A stretch of DNA of 64,000 bases from Saccharopolyspora spinosa NRRL 18395 (GCF_000194155.1 NZ_GL877881.1:291626-355625), one strand, 5' to 3'; numbered from the stretch's first letter, positions 26,757 to 36,121 are shown. Notes: generated from the letters alone by a model not told the origin. Numbers and translations: made by a program.

Positions 26757-26835
26757 GTTCGAGCGGGACATCGATCACTGGTCGCAGGGTGACGACAAGG
26801 TAGAGGACCTGGTTAACACCGACAACGACGACTGA
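26713..26835 (+). CDS. 40-aa peptide gene, basic start and acidic end
   Basis: A small reading frame inside the end of the previous gene, in another frame. The ATG follows AAGAAGGAGAAGGACATCG, a strong ribosome site. The product begins MRGRRQPLSGKPKDEF and ends in an Asp-rich tail, with one Trp; a terminator follows 19 bases after its stop. It could be a signalling peptide, an antitoxin-like protein or a peptide precursor; nothing in the sequence decides this. Confidence 0.5.
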   Translation: MRGRRQPLSGKPKDEFERDIDHWSQGDDKVEDLVNTDNDD

Positions 26836-26853
26836 TCAAGCCCGGACAGCAGC

Positions 26854-26893
26854 GAGGCCCCGCACCCACGGATAACCCACGGTGCGGGGCCTC
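26854..26893 (+). terminator. Terminator after the small-peptide genes
   Basis: A perfect 13-base stem (GAGGCCCCGCACC / GGTGCGGGGCCTC) with a 14-base loop just after the 40-aa gene. The remaining bases to 27163 show nothing else. Confidence 0.75.
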
Positions 26894-27163
26894 GTCGCAT
26901 CAACAGCCTTGCTCGCAACGACTACAGGCAGTATCGACGGTCCAGCAGCGTTTTTTGATCATGGGTATCATCGGCGGATCTCGCCAGGAGGGCCACTACT
27001 TCATAGCCGATTTCGCCCGAAATCGGCGGCAGCCTCAATATCCGATCAACGTTGCTTGATGCGGCACAAGCCGGCGGTCTGCCGACGCCGACATCAGGCT
27101 CCGAGAGCGTCGGAGATCTGCGATGTGGAACGGCGCGCTTCCCCGCACCGCCGGAGCCTGTTC

Positions 27164-29203
27164 TCATACGGCTGAGCAGAGCCGGAATGCGTCCAGCACA
27201 GCGGCGTGCACGTTGCGGCTGCTGACCGCGTCGCCGATGCGGAACAGCTGGAACCTGCCGTCCTCGTTGCGCAGCCGGTCCTGCGGTGTTCGGTCGAGGA
27301 GCTTCGTGTAGTCGATCTCGCCTTCGTTCGTCGAGTGCGGTTTGAGCTGCTCGTAGAGCTCGGCGTTGGGCAGCGTTCCGTGCTCGACGACGACGTGGTC
27401 GAAGCGACGGGTGAACGAGCGGCGGATCGGATCGCTGGTGAAGGTGGCCAGCAGCGCGTCTCCGTCGCGCTCCACGCCGACCAGCCGGTGCATCAGGCTG
27501 ATGCGGACGTCGTGGTTGAGCATGGTGCGGAGGTACGGCGGTGCGTTGACGCTGCCGACGTCGACCGCGACCGTCCGTTCCGGGCTGGCCCACTCCACCT
27601 GCGCCGCGCTGCCGGCCAGCAACTCCACGACGTCCAAGCCGGGATGCCCGCCGTGGTCGTCGTAGACCAGCACCGAACCGGTCGGGAGCACGGCACCGGA
27701 GATGACGTCCCACGTGTCGTGCACCAGATCCGCCCCGAAGTCCAGGAAATCGGTGTTCGGCACTCCCCCGGTCGCGATGATCACCACATCGGTATCCGGC
27801 CCGCGGAGCTCATCGGCTTCGACGAGGTGGTTGAACTGGAACCGCACCCCCGCGCGGGTACATTCGGCCACCCGCCAGTCCACGATGCCGATCAGATCCC
27901 GCCGCCGCTGCACCCGGGACGCCAAGCGCAGTTGGCCACCGGGCCCGGGAGCAGCCTCGAACACCGTGACGTGGTGGCCGCGTTCGGCCAGCACCCGTGC
28001 GGCCTCCAGGCCAGCAGGCCCGGCACCGACCACCACCGTGTTCTTGGCTTGCGGCGCTGCGCTGATCCGGTGCGGGAGGCGGAGCTCCCGACCGGTTGAC
28101 GGGTTGTGGATGCAGGAGGCGGGTTCTCCGATGTAAGCGGCGTCGATGCACAGGCTGGCCCCTACGCAAGGACGGATCCGTTCTTCTTGCCCGGCCTCGA
28201 TCTTGGCGACCAGGTGCGGGTCGGCGATCAGGGCACGCGTCATGCCGACGAGGTCGAGCAGCCCGTCGTCGATGGCGTGCCGCGCGGTGGCCACGTCCGC
28301 GATCTTGGCCGCGTGCATGATCGGCACGTCGATCTTGCGCTTCACCCGGGCGGCGAGGTCCAAGTGCGGTGCCGAGGCCTCGCCCATTGGCGGAATCACG
28401 TCGGACAGACCGCTTTCGGTGGCGATGTGGCCGCGGATGACGCTGATGAAGTCGATCCCCGCGTCCACCACCACCTGAGCGATGGCCAGGCCCTCGTCCT
28501 CGTCGACACCACCGGGGAGCTGTTCGTCGACGGCCATGCGGATGCCGACGACGAACTCATCGCTGACCGCGGCGCGGATCGCGGCGATGACCTGGAGGGG
28601 GAAGCGCATCCGGTTGTCGAAGGAACCGCCGTAGTCGTCGGTGCGGTTGTTCAGCGCGGGAGACCAGAAGCTGTCGAGCAAATGCCCGTAGGCCTGGATC
28701 TCGATGCCGTCGAGGCCGCCCGCCTCGCAGCGCGCGGCGCCGGCCGCGTAGTCGGCTGCGATGCGTTCCAGGTCGGCGATCTCGGCCTGCTTGGTGAATG
28801 CGCGGTGCGCCGGTTCCCGGAGGTTGCCGACCGACACCGTGGGGAGCCACGACTCGGTGTAGTTGCTGGTGCGGTGGCCGAGGTGCGTGATCTGGCACAT
28901 AACCGCCGCGCCCTCGGCATGCACCTCGTCGGACAACTGCCGCAGCCACGGCACGATCTCGTCGGAGTACAGGTGCAGGTTGCCGAACGACGGCGGACTG
29001 TCAACGCTCACCACCGAGCTGCCGCCGATCATGGTCAGGCCAACCCCACCGCGCGCCTTCTCCACGTGGTAGGCCCGGTACCGCTCGGTGGGCATGCCGT
29101 CCTCGCCGTAGCCGGGCTCGTGCGAGGTGCTCACCATCCTGTTGCGCAGGACGAGGTTCTTGATCCGGAACGGGGTCAGCAGCGGGTCGCGGGTGACTGA
29201 CAT
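27164..29203 (-). CDS. NADH:flavin oxidoreductase, DgcA/StcD-like N-methyl demethylase family
   Basis: 679 residues. An N-terminal FMN-binding TIM barrel of old-yellow-enzyme type (about 1-360) is followed by a Rossmann FAD/NAD domain with VVVGAGPAGLEAARVLAERG. The iron-sulphur segment reads RPCVGASLCIDAAYIGEP ... CIHNP: one of the usual C-x-x-C cysteines is Ala, as I recall from the dimethylglycine/stachydrine demethylase branch (DgcA, StcD) of this family. This suggests oxidative N-demethylation of a betaine-like compound. The neighbouring MFS gene (start codon only a few bases beyond) and a GntR regulator complete a catabolic set. ATG follows CTAGGAGAAAAAG. 2,4-dienoyl-CoA reductase is the alternative. 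Confidence 0.8.
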   Translation of the reverse strand: MSVTRDPLLTPFRIKNLVLRNRMVSTSHEPGYGEDGMPTERYRAYHVEKARGGVGLTMIGGSSVVSVDSPPSFGNLHLYSDEIVPWLRQLSDEVHAEGAAVMCQITHLGHRTSNYTESWLPTVSVGNLREPAHRAFTKQAEIADLERIAADYAAGAARCEAGGLDGIEIQAYGHLLDSFWSPALNNRTDDYGGSFDNRMRFPLQVIAAIRAAVSDEFVVGIRMAVDEQLPGGVDEDEGLAIAQVVVDAGIDFISVIRGHIATESGLSDVIPPMGEASAPHLDLAARVKRKIDVPIMHAAKIADVATARHAIDDGLLDLVGMTRALIADPHLVAKIEAGQEERIRPCVGASLCIDAAYIGEPASCIHNPSTGRELRLPHRISAAPQAKNTVVVGAGPAGLEAARVLAERGHHVTVFEAAPGPGGQLRLASRVQRRRDLIGIVDWRVAECTRAGVRFQFNHLVEADELRGPDTDVVIIATGGVPNTDFLDFGADLVHDTWDVISGAVLPTGSVLVYDDHGGHPGLDVVELLAGSAAQVEWASPERTVAVDVGSVNAPPYLRTMLNHDVRISLMHRLVGVERDGDALLATFTSDPIRRSFTRRFDHVVVEHGTLPNAELYEQLKPHSTNEGEIDYTKLLDRTPQDRLRNEDGRFQLFRIGDAVSSRNVHAAVLDAFRLCSAV

Positions 29204-29212
29204 CTTTTTCTC

Positions 29213-30571
29213 CTAGCTGGCTCGTACTTCGGACTGCGGCGGGACGGCAGCGGATTCGTGCAGCGCCTGCCCCTTGGTCTCCGGGGCCCAGGCCACGCAC
29301 ATCGCGGTTCCGATGACCGAGAGCCCAGCCCCGACGAGCATGGTCGGACCGAGCCCGATCGCTTCCAGCCCGACCGGGAGCAGGTAAGTGCCCGCAGCCG
29401 CACCGACGCGGCTGATCGCGCTGGCCACGCCGACCGCGGACGCCCTGATGTCGGTGGGGAACAGCTCTGTCGGATAGATCCACTGCAGGATGTTGCCGCC
29501 GCCCTGGGCGAGGGCGTTGACGACGAACAGCAGGATGGCCAGTGCGGCGGCCATACCGGGGAACGAACCCAGCGCAGCCATCGACGCGGACACGCCCACG
29601 AAGGTCCAGATGATGACGGGTCTGCGCCCGTAGGTCTCCACCCACCTGATGCACGGCACGCAGCCAGCCAGGGTGACCAGGCTGACCACCATTGACCACA
29701 GCAGCGCGGTGTCGCCCGCTTCGAACCCGTAGGCACCGAGGATCACCGGGTAGAAGGTCCAGATGGCGAACGCGGGCGCGACCTGGCAGAACCAGAACCC
29801 GCCGACGAACAAGGTGCGCCGCAGGTAACCTCCGGTGAACACATCGGACAGTCGAGAGTTCTTCGCCGGTTCGGTCTCCGCCAAGCGCGCGAGTTCCTGC
29901 TCCGTCGGGTAGCGGCCGAACGCCGTACGAATCGCTTCCGCCGCGTCCTGCGGGCGGTCGTGGCGCAGCAGCCAGCGAGGAGATTCCGGTGTTCCGATGC
30001 GGGCCAGCAGGATGATCAAGCCCGGCACCGCCGCACTGGCCAGGACCCAGTTCCACAGGTCCTCCCCACCGGCCGCAGCCACGAGGTAGCCCACCGCGTA
30101 GGACGCGGATGCACCCACGAACCACGCGGCGACCAGGGCCCCCATCGTGCGGCCCCGTCGGTGCACGGGCAGCCATTCGGCGAGCAACGACGTGGCGATC
30201 GGGTAGTCGGCCCCCACCGCCACCCCGGCGATGAAGCGCAGCAGGACGAGTTGCCACGCCTCAGTCACGAACAACGACAGCGCCGAAGCGGCGACGAGGG
30301 CGATCAAGTCGATGGTGTACATGACCTGCCGGCCGACCCGGTCGGTCACCCAACCGAACACGAAACCGCCGACCAGCACGCCGACCAGCGCCGCGGCACC
30401 GACCAAGCCCTCGGCGAGGGACGTCAGCCCCAGCTCGCGCGTCGCCCCGGTGATGGCCACGCCGATGACGCTGAGGATGTAGCCGTCGAGGAACGGCCCG
30501 CCAGCGGAGAGGAAGAAGAGCTTGCGGTGGAAGCGCCCGTAGGGCTGGTCATCAATGATGGAACTACTCAC
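29213..30571 (-). CDS. MFS transporter (sugar/metabolite:H+ symporter group)
   Basis: 452 residues with twelve predicted helices. The loop 2-3 motif GWVTDRVGRQVMYTID, the C-terminal WAPETKGQAL and FIAGVAVGADYPIATSLLAE match the metabolite:proton symporter branch. GTG 30571, 12 bases after GAGGAG, starts just ahead of the conserved FFLSAGGPFLDGYILS; the longer frame is not protein-like. It lies nine bases from the flavoprotein on the same strand, so it very likely imports that enzyme's substrate. The divergent GntR-type gene probably regulates it. Confidence 0.9.
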   Translation of the reverse strand: MSSSIIDDQPYGRFHRKLFFLSAGGPFLDGYILSVIGVAITGATRELGLTSLAEGLVGAAALVGVLVGGFVFGWVTDRVGRQVMYTIDLIALVAASALSLFVTEAWQLVLLRFIAGVAVGADYPIATSLLAEWLPVHRRGRTMGALVAAWFVGASASYAVGYLVAAAGGEDLWNWVLASAAVPGLIILLARIGTPESPRWLLRHDRPQDAAEAIRTAFGRYPTEQELARLAETEPAKNSRLSDVFTGGYLRRTLFVGGFWFCQVAPAFAIWTFYPVILGAYGFEAGDTALLWSMVVSLVTLAGCVPCIRWVETYGRRPVIIWTFVGVSASMAALGSFPGMAAALAILLFVVNALAQGGGNILQWIYPTELFPTDIRASAVGVASAISRVGAAAGTYLLPVGLEAIGLGPTMLVGAGLSVIGTAMCVAWAPETKGQALHESAAVPPQSEVRAS

Positions 30572-30848
30572 GACGAGCTCCTCATCGCGGGCCCTGCTCG
30601 GGCGCGGCGGACGCGCAGAGCACCGACTGCGGGGTCCGGAACCTCCGGGCCTCGCAGACTGCGTCCCGTGCGTTCGCACCGCCGGAGCGGGCGGTGTCGT
30701 TGTGGTCGAAGCGAGCTCGCGGTGCCTTGTGGGTGCCGGCGGCGTGGCCACCGAAGTATGCGAACGGTCCGAGTTGTCAACAATGCCCCGTGGGCATCTG
30801 TGGAGCACGGTTGTTCACCTGAACCAGAAATTCGCCTACTCTTCAACC

Positions 30849-32696
30849 GTGGTCGGCAGGCCCCGCAACCCCGTGGTCCTCACCGATACCGAACGGGCCG
30901 CACTGCTGAAGTGGACCCGCAGCCGCACCTGCTCGCAGGCCCTCGCGCTGCGGGCCCAGATCGTGCTGTGCTGCGAGCACGAGAGCACCAACACCGCGGT
31001 GGCCCAAAGCCTCGGCATCTCCCGGGACGTGGTCGGCAAGTGGCGGTCCCGCTTCCTCGACCAACGGCTGGACGGCCTGCACGAGCAACCCCGTCCAGGA
31101 CGGCCACGCGCGGTCGATGACGACGCGGTCGCGACCGTTCTCGTCCGCACGCTCGCACCAGCCCCGGGTGCCAGACACGCCTGGTCGACGCGTTCGATGG
31201 CGGCCGAGACCGGTCTGAGCCAGACCACCGTGAACCGCATCTGGAGCGCCCACCGCATCCACCCGGCACCCGGTTCCTCGCCGCGGCGCGCCGGCCAGGT
31301 TTCGCTGCTACCGGCGGAGATCCACGACGTGGTCGGCCTGTTCCTCGACCCCCCGATGCGGGTGCTAGCCGTCTCGGCCACCCCGCACAGCACACCCCTA
31401 CGCGATCAACGGCCCGCCGGACGCAGCGTGGACCGGCGGCGCGCCGAAACGCGCAACCTGTTCGCCGTGGCGAACGCCTTCGCCTCGCTCCGGGGCGTGA
31501 CCACCGGAACGTCCGGGAGTCACGCTCCCCTGCGCGAATTCCTCGAGCACCTCGACCGCACAGTGGCTGCCAGCATGAACGTCCACCTGCTCGCCGGCGG
31601 CCTGGACGAGTCGGCGCTGCGAACGGTCGACGAGTGGCAGCACGGGCACCCGCGCTTCCGCTGCGACAACGCACCCGACCCGTCGTCCTGGATCGACGAG
31701 ATCGACTTCCTCCTGGCGAACAACCCGCTGCCCGGCCACGAGAACCTGTTCGGTTTCGCCGCGTCGCTGACCAAGGTCCGCAACGACGTCCGGGCCTGGT
31801 GCAGCACCTGGACCCCGCGCACGAGCCCATACTCGTGGGCGAAGAGCCCTCGCGCCCTGTGGAGCGGCGCCGCCAACCGCGGCATTAATAACGACTCGAA
31901 ATCTGTGAGCGAGACTGCGTCGGAGCAAACGGGACACGACCTGGAGCCCACCAGCGCGATACCGGACGATTCGGCCACGGCGTCCGGAACCACGGACCGG
32001 GTCGTGCATCTGGTGCGTGAAGCACTCGCCACGGGCCAGTACCACGCCGGAGAGCGCGTCAAGGAAGCGCCGCTGGCCGCCAGGCTGGGGGTTTCGCGGG
32101 GTCCGATCCGCGAAGCCCTGCGCGTCCTGGCCGAGGAAGGAATGCTCGAGCGGCTCCCAAACCGCGGAGCCGCAGTCCCCGACGTCAGCGCGACGAACAT
32201 CCTCGACCTCTACGCGGTGCGCGCCTCGCTGGGAGCGCTGGTGATGCGCCGGGTCGCGGTGCTCGGCCACGCCCATCTTCAACCGGTCAACGCGGCCCTC
32301 GCCGAGGTCCGCGCCGCGGCGCGCAACAGCGACGACGTGCGCATCGGCGAAGCCGACCTGTGCTTCCAGGACGCGATCGCGCGGACCGCGAACTTGCCGC
32401 AAGCCTCCTCGTTCTTCGAACGCCTCACCATGCGCCTGCGGATGTTCATCTCCGTCCTGCGACTGGGCTATGCCGAAGCCGGTGACTTGATCGCCCGCGA
32501 AAACGCCACGATCTTCGACGCGCTCCGCAACGGCGACGGCAACGAAGCCGCGCGCCTCTGGCGCGTGAAAGTCGAACGCAGCGTCCGCTATATGGTCGCG
32601 CAGCTACCGCGGGACCACTTCGACCCGGACCTCTGGATCACCATCGCGGGCAAGCCGAACCCGCGCCCGGGCGACCCGCGAAACTTGCCGCGCTAG
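30849..32696 (+). CDS. IS630-transposase-derived domain in frame with a GntR/FCD regulator
   Basis: 615 residues with no stop. Residues 1-350 follow an IS630-type transposase: VVGRPRNPVVLTDTERAALL, the helix-turn-helix AVAQSLGISRDVVGKWRSRF, GLHEQPRPGRPR, HDVVGLFLDPP, and a C-terminal end like INNDS. The catalytic DDE triad is gone: D-E-K-S is SATP, L-D-N-Y-A-T-H is AGGLDES, and W-I-N-Q-V-E is WIDEID. The frame runs on through a linker into a GntR winged helix (about 380-440, RLGVSRGPIREALRVLAEEG) and an FCD ligand domain. GTG 31905 could start a separate 263-residue GntR protein, in which case the front part is a transposase relic. It is divergent from the MFS/demethylase genes, which it probably controls. 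Confidence 0.7.
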   Translation: MVGRPRNPVVLTDTERAALLKWTRSRTCSQALALRAQIVLCCEHESTNTAVAQSLGISRDVVGKWRSRFLDQRLDGLHEQPRPGRPRAVDDDAVATVLVRTLAPAPGARHAWSTRSMAAETGLSQTTVNRIWSAHRIHPAPGSSPRRAGQVSLLPAEIHDVVGLFLDPPMRVLAVSATPHSTPLRDQRPAGRSVDRRRAETRNLFAVANAFASLRGVTTGTSGSHAPLREFLEHLDRTVAASMNVHLLAGGLDESALRTVDEWQHGHPRFRCDNAPDPSSWIDEIDFLLANNPLPGHENLFGFAASLTKVRNDVRAWCSTWTPRTSPYSWAKSPRALWSGAANRGINNDSKSVSETASEQTGHDLEPTSAIPDDSATASGTTDRVVHLVREALATGQYHAGERVKEAPLAARLGVSRGPIREALRVLAEEGMLERLPNRGAAVPDVSATNILDLYAVRASLGALVMRRVAVLGHAHLQPVNAALAEVRAAARNSDDVRIGEADLCFQDAIARTANLPQASSFFERLTMRLRMFISVLRLGYAEAGDLIARENATIFDALRNGDGNEAARLWRVKVERSVRYMVAQLPRDHFDPDLWITIAGKPNPRPGDPRNLPR

Positions 32697-32792
32697 TCGA
32701 CCGATCCGCACCCGCCGGAGTGTCCTTCTCCTGTCCCGTCAATCCAACTCGAAGAGTCCTGGTGGACTCGCGCTGCCGTCCGATCAGCAGCG

Positions 32793-33030
32793 ATGATCGT
32801 TCGAGCCCACAGATCGCCGGAGGAGGTCCTGGCCGCGCCGGAGCTGCGAGACCTGCTCGACCTCGACCGGCCCAGTGGCCCGCTGATGATCGCGGTTACG
32901 AGCGCTCGGTGGCCCAGGTGAGCCTGTGCTCGCAGCCGGAGGTCGAGGCGATGTTCGCCGGTTTCGACCTGGTCAGCCCTGGCATGGTCGGGCTGCCGGC
33001 TTGGCGCCCCACCAACGGCGAGACCCCGAG
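32793..33030 (+). pseudogene. S-adenosyl methyltransferase (DUF574-like), internally deleted
   Basis: The segment EEVLAAPELRDLLDLDRP runs into a stop, and shortly after comes a C-terminal-like piece with QPEVEAMFAGFDLVSPGMVG and LPAWRP. Both pieces match the common actinobacterial SAM-dependent methyltransferase family, but the middle of about 100 residues is missing. Confidence 0.5.
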
Positions 33031-33237
33031 GACAGCGCGGCGCCGAACGCTGGCTACGGCGGAGCCGGCCGCAAGCCCCGGACGAATCGTCCACAGTAGC
33101 CTCCCCGGTTCCCGCTGCAGCAGTTCATCGCCGCGAATGATCAGCTCGAATGCCTCGCCGTCCCCAGCAACCGCGAGGTGCGCGGTGTTCGCCATGACTC
33201 GTGCTCCACTCGGGTTGCCCCGAACGTTCGCCGTTCG

Positions 33238-33281
33238 GTGTCGCTCCGCAGGCAGGGGGAAGCACACCTGCGGAGCGACAC
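33238..33281. terminator. 15-base perfect hairpin
   Basis: GTGTCGCTCCGCAGG (33238-33252) and its exact complement (33267-33281) around a 14-base loop. It lies between the methyltransferase relic and the anti-sigma gene and could end transcription in either direction. Otherwise nothing is seen in 33031-33520. Confidence 0.5.
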
Positions 33282-33520
33282 ACGTGCTGGTACCCAGGTA
33301 CGCCAGTTCCCGAACAACATCGGGCGGACGGGTACTGGATCTCGCTGCGGAATTCGTTGTCGTGCGGCAACCAAGCTGGTCTCGCGTCGCCGCGGCCGGG
33401 AGGCAGGAGCCGTGCCCCGGACGGGATCGCGGCAACATGCTGGCCTTGCAGGCCGCATCGGTATCCGTAGTAAGGTCGCGGCGAAGCGACGGCGCGCGTG
33501 ACTCAACGGGGTGATCGAGA

Positions 33521-33943
33521 ATGACCGAGGGCGCAGCAGCCAGCCCTGAAGAGTCCACAGTGGTCGAAATCCGCATCGCGGCCCGGCCCGGACAGCTCCC
33601 GGTGCTGCGTGCCGTGGTCGGCGATCTGGCCATGCGCTCGGACTTCGACGTCGATGCGATCGCCGACCTCCGGTTGGCCGTCGAGGAAGCGTGCGCATCG
33701 CTGGTGCAACTGGCCCAGCCGGGCTCGTGGCTGTCCTGCCAGCTCTCCAGCGATGCCGTCCAATTCGCCATGACCGCCGAAGTCGAGTCGGCGGACGGTG
33801 CCGGGCCTCGCACCGATACGTTCAGCTGGAGGGTGCTCACAGCCTTGGCGGACAAGGTGTCGACCGAGGTGGTAGCCGTTCACCCCGGAAGCGACCATCT
33901 GGTGCGGATCGAATTGATCAAGACACGGACGGTCGGGCCATGA
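33521..33943 (+). CDS. rsbW: Anti-sigma factor, RsbW-type
   Basis: 140 residues of the GHKL (histidine-kinase-like ATPase) anti-sigma type. The N-box region reads LRLAVEEACASLVQLAQPGS; the conserved Asn is not obvious there, and the G1 box is weak, so ATP use may be reduced. In this family the protein holds a SigB/SigF-type sigma factor inactive until an antagonist (STAS protein) binds it. The stop overlaps the sigma gene by four bases (ATGA), the classic rsbW-sigB/F arrangement, which strongly supports the call. Confidence 0.85.
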   Translation: MTEGAAASPEESTVVEIRIAARPGQLPVLRAVVGDLAMRSDFDVDAIADLRLAVEEACASLVQLAQPGSWLSCQLSSDAVQFAMTAEVESADGAGPRTDTFSWRVLTALADKVSTEVVAVHPGSDHLVRIELIKTRTVGP

Positions 33944-34740
33944 GATCCTCGATCCGAACCGGCACGCGGCCGGATCCCGACGACGATGCGCTGGCCGCGA
34001 TGTTCGCCGAGTTAGTCGCCTTGGACGACAGCGATCCACGCCGCCAGGTACTTCGGGATGAGCTGATCGAGGCGTACCTCCCGGTGGCCGAGCGCATCGC
34101 GCGCCGGTTCAGCCGCCGAGGCGAACCGCTGGAGGACCTCACCCAGGTCGCGAGGCTCGGCCTCATCAACGCCGTCGACCGGTTCGACCCCGAGCTCAGA
34201 ACCGACTTCTTGGCGTACGCGGTCCCCACCATCACCGGCGAGGTGCGCAAGTACTTCCGCGACTCCGCGTGGGCGGTGCGAACTCCGCGACGGGTGAAGG
34301 AACTGTACCTGTTGGTCTCCTCCGGCATCTCCACCCTCGCGCAGGAACTCGGACACGCGCCAACGCCCAGCGACCTCGCGCAGCGCCTGGGAATCAGCGT
34401 CGACGAGGTGTACGAGGGCTTGGAGGCGGCCAACGCCTACCGCAGCGCCTCGCTGGACGAGATGTTCACCCACGCGGACGGGGTCGCGAAGGTCGACGCG
34501 CTCGGTGAGCTCGACAAAGATCTGCACGGCGTCGAGGATCGCGAAACGATCCGCCCGCTGCTGGAGGAGCTCGCGGACCGCGACCGGCGAATCGTGCTGC
34601 TCCGGTTCGTCCACGGCCTCACCCAGACGCAAATCGCCGACCAGGTCGGTGTGTCGCAGATGCAGGTGTCCCGCATCCTCAGCCGCACCCTCGGACACCT
34701 GCGGAAGAGGCTGGACAAGCCGGCTCAACCGGACGAGTAG
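33940..34740 (+). CDS. RNA polymerase sigma factor, SigB/SigF family
   Basis: 266 residues. Region 2 (LPVAERIARRFSRRGEPLED, DLTQVARLGLINAVDRFDP), region 3 (TPRRVKEL, LGHAPTPSDLAQRLGIS) and region 4 (LEELADRDRRIVLLRFVHGL, SQMQVSRILSR) are all visible. This sub-family drives general-stress or differentiation genes from GTTT-N14-16-GGGTAY promoters, several of which appear in this window. ATG 33940 overlaps the anti-sigma stop, giving coupled, balanced expression. Confidence 0.93.
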   Translation: MRSSIRTGTRPDPDDDALAAMFAELVALDDSDPRRQVLRDELIEAYLPVAERIARRFSRRGEPLEDLTQVARLGLINAVDRFDPELRTDFLAYAVPTITGEVRKYFRDSAWAVRTPRRVKELYLLVSSGISTLAQELGHAPTPSDLAQRLGISVDEVYEGLEAANAYRSASLDEMFTHADGVAKVDALGELDKDLHGVEDRETIRPLLEELADRDRRIVLLRFVHGLTQTQIADQVGVSQMQVSRILSRTLGHLRKRLDKPAQPDE

Positions 34741-34841
34741 GAACTCCAGGCGCTTGGCCGGCCTGGTGCTTTCGCGGCGGACGCTCGTCGAGTTGCATCG
34801 AGTGCTGGTCGACTGCCGCGGTCGGCAGTCGACCAGCTCGG

Positions 34842-36002
34842 TCACAGATCCGTCCCGTTCCAGTCCAAGCACACCGCTACGGCGTCGTCGTCCAGATCGT
34901 GGTCTGCCAAGAAGACGCGGATGTCGCTCATCAGCGCGCGGACGGCTTCGGCCGGCGGCAGCAGGCGACTGGCGCGCAGTGTCCGCTGCAGCGAGGCGAC
35001 GTCGTAGTTCCGCGACGCCCGGGCTGCCGCATAGACGCCGTCGGTGAGCACGAAGAGCCGGTCGCCGGGTTCGAGTTGGAACTCCTGGGCCTGGTATTCG
35101 GTCTCCTCCAGCATCCCGAGCGGGAGCTGGGCGTCGAGCTCGATGCGCTCGATCTCGTCACCTCGCACCCGCCACATGCGCGGCGACCCGGCATCGACCA
35201 CCCGCAGCCGACCACTGCGCAGGTCGAGCTCGATCAGCAACGTGGACACGTACTGCTTGCCGACGTGGTACGACCAGATGGCCTGATCGGCGAGGGCGGC
35301 CTGGTCCACCAAGTCCGCTCCGCCGCGCCGGGCGTTCCGCAACGCGGTGATGGCGAGCGTCGTCAGCATGGACGCCGTCAGGCTCTCCCCCATCCCGTTG
35401 GTGACCGCGACGCTGAGCGTCCGCCCGTCCTGGCTCCAATCGAAGTTGTCGCCTCGCACGGCGTACGCCGGTTCCAACTGCCCGGCAAGCCGGAAGGAAC
35501 GCGTCTCGACCGAGCGCACCGGCAGCAGCTGCCATTGCATCTCGGCGGCCAGCGTCAGCCGATGCCGCCGGCGCACCTGTCGGTAGCGGTCCGTGACCAC
35601 CTCGGCGGTGAGCACCAGCCCGGCGACGACTTCCGCGATGTCCAGCAGCTCCGCGCGAATCTCGGCGGACAGGTCCTCATCGGTCACCAGCTGCAGCACT
35701 CCCATCCGGTCGCCGCGGACGGCGAGCGGGAGGTGCAGGGCAGTTCGGCCTTCGTGCTCTCCGACGATCGCGGCCTGGTCGCGATAGGCACGTCCGGCGG
35801 CAGTTCCGGCGAGCGGGATACTGGGAGCATCGCGGTGCACGACCGGCTCCAGCACCACGAGTCGGAGATCGACGAGGAACATCTCGCAGTCCCGGACCCC
35901 GTAGTTCTCCCGCAGGGCCTCGCCCAGGACCTCGACCACTTCCTCGGGATCCGCCTCCCGCAATGCGCGTTCCACCAGCTCCCAGCGCGTGGGTGTGCTC
36001 AC
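34842..36002 (-). CDS. PP2C-type phosphatase with GAF-like sensor (RsbU-like)
   Basis: 386 residues. A GAF-like domain (about 20-165) with HLPLAVRGDRMGVLQLVTDE is followed by a SpoIIE/PP2C domain (about 180-380): AEMQWQLLPVRS, DNFDWSQDGRTLSVAVTNGM, then FVLTDGVYAAARAS and a terminal DDDAVAV. The usual G-D-W-Y-D metal motif is altered to RGDNFDW, and DGMGHG-like is NGMGES, so metal binding may differ from the norm. GTG 36002 is preceded by GCAGGAGGTGCG. It converges on the sigma gene and probably dephosphorylates an anti-sigma antagonist. Confidence 0.85.
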   Translation of the reverse strand: MSTPTRWELVERALREADPEEVVEVLGEALRENYGVRDCEMFLVDLRLVVLEPVVHRDAPSIPLAGTAAGRAYRDQAAIVGEHEGRTALHLPLAVRGDRMGVLQLVTDEDLSAEIRAELLDIAEVVAGLVLTAEVVTDRYRQVRRRHRLTLAAEMQWQLLPVRSVETRSFRLAGQLEPAYAVRGDNFDWSQDGRTLSVAVTNGMGESLTASMLTTLAITALRNARRGGADLVDQAALADQAIWSYHVGKQYVSTLLIELDLRSGRLRVVDAGSPRMWRVRGDEIERIELDAQLPLGMLEETEYQAQEFQLEPGDRLFVLTDGVYAAARASRNYDVASLQRTLRASRLLPPAEAVRALMSDIRVFLADHDLDDDAVAVCLDWNGTDL

Positions 36003-36121
36003 CGCACCTCCTGCTTCCGGCCCGGCAAGATGCCGGGCGACCTCGTTCCTCGACGTGAGAAGATGGCACCGAGCCGGGACGCACGCCGATGCAGCCTGCC
36101 CGCAGGAGGGAGTACGACATA

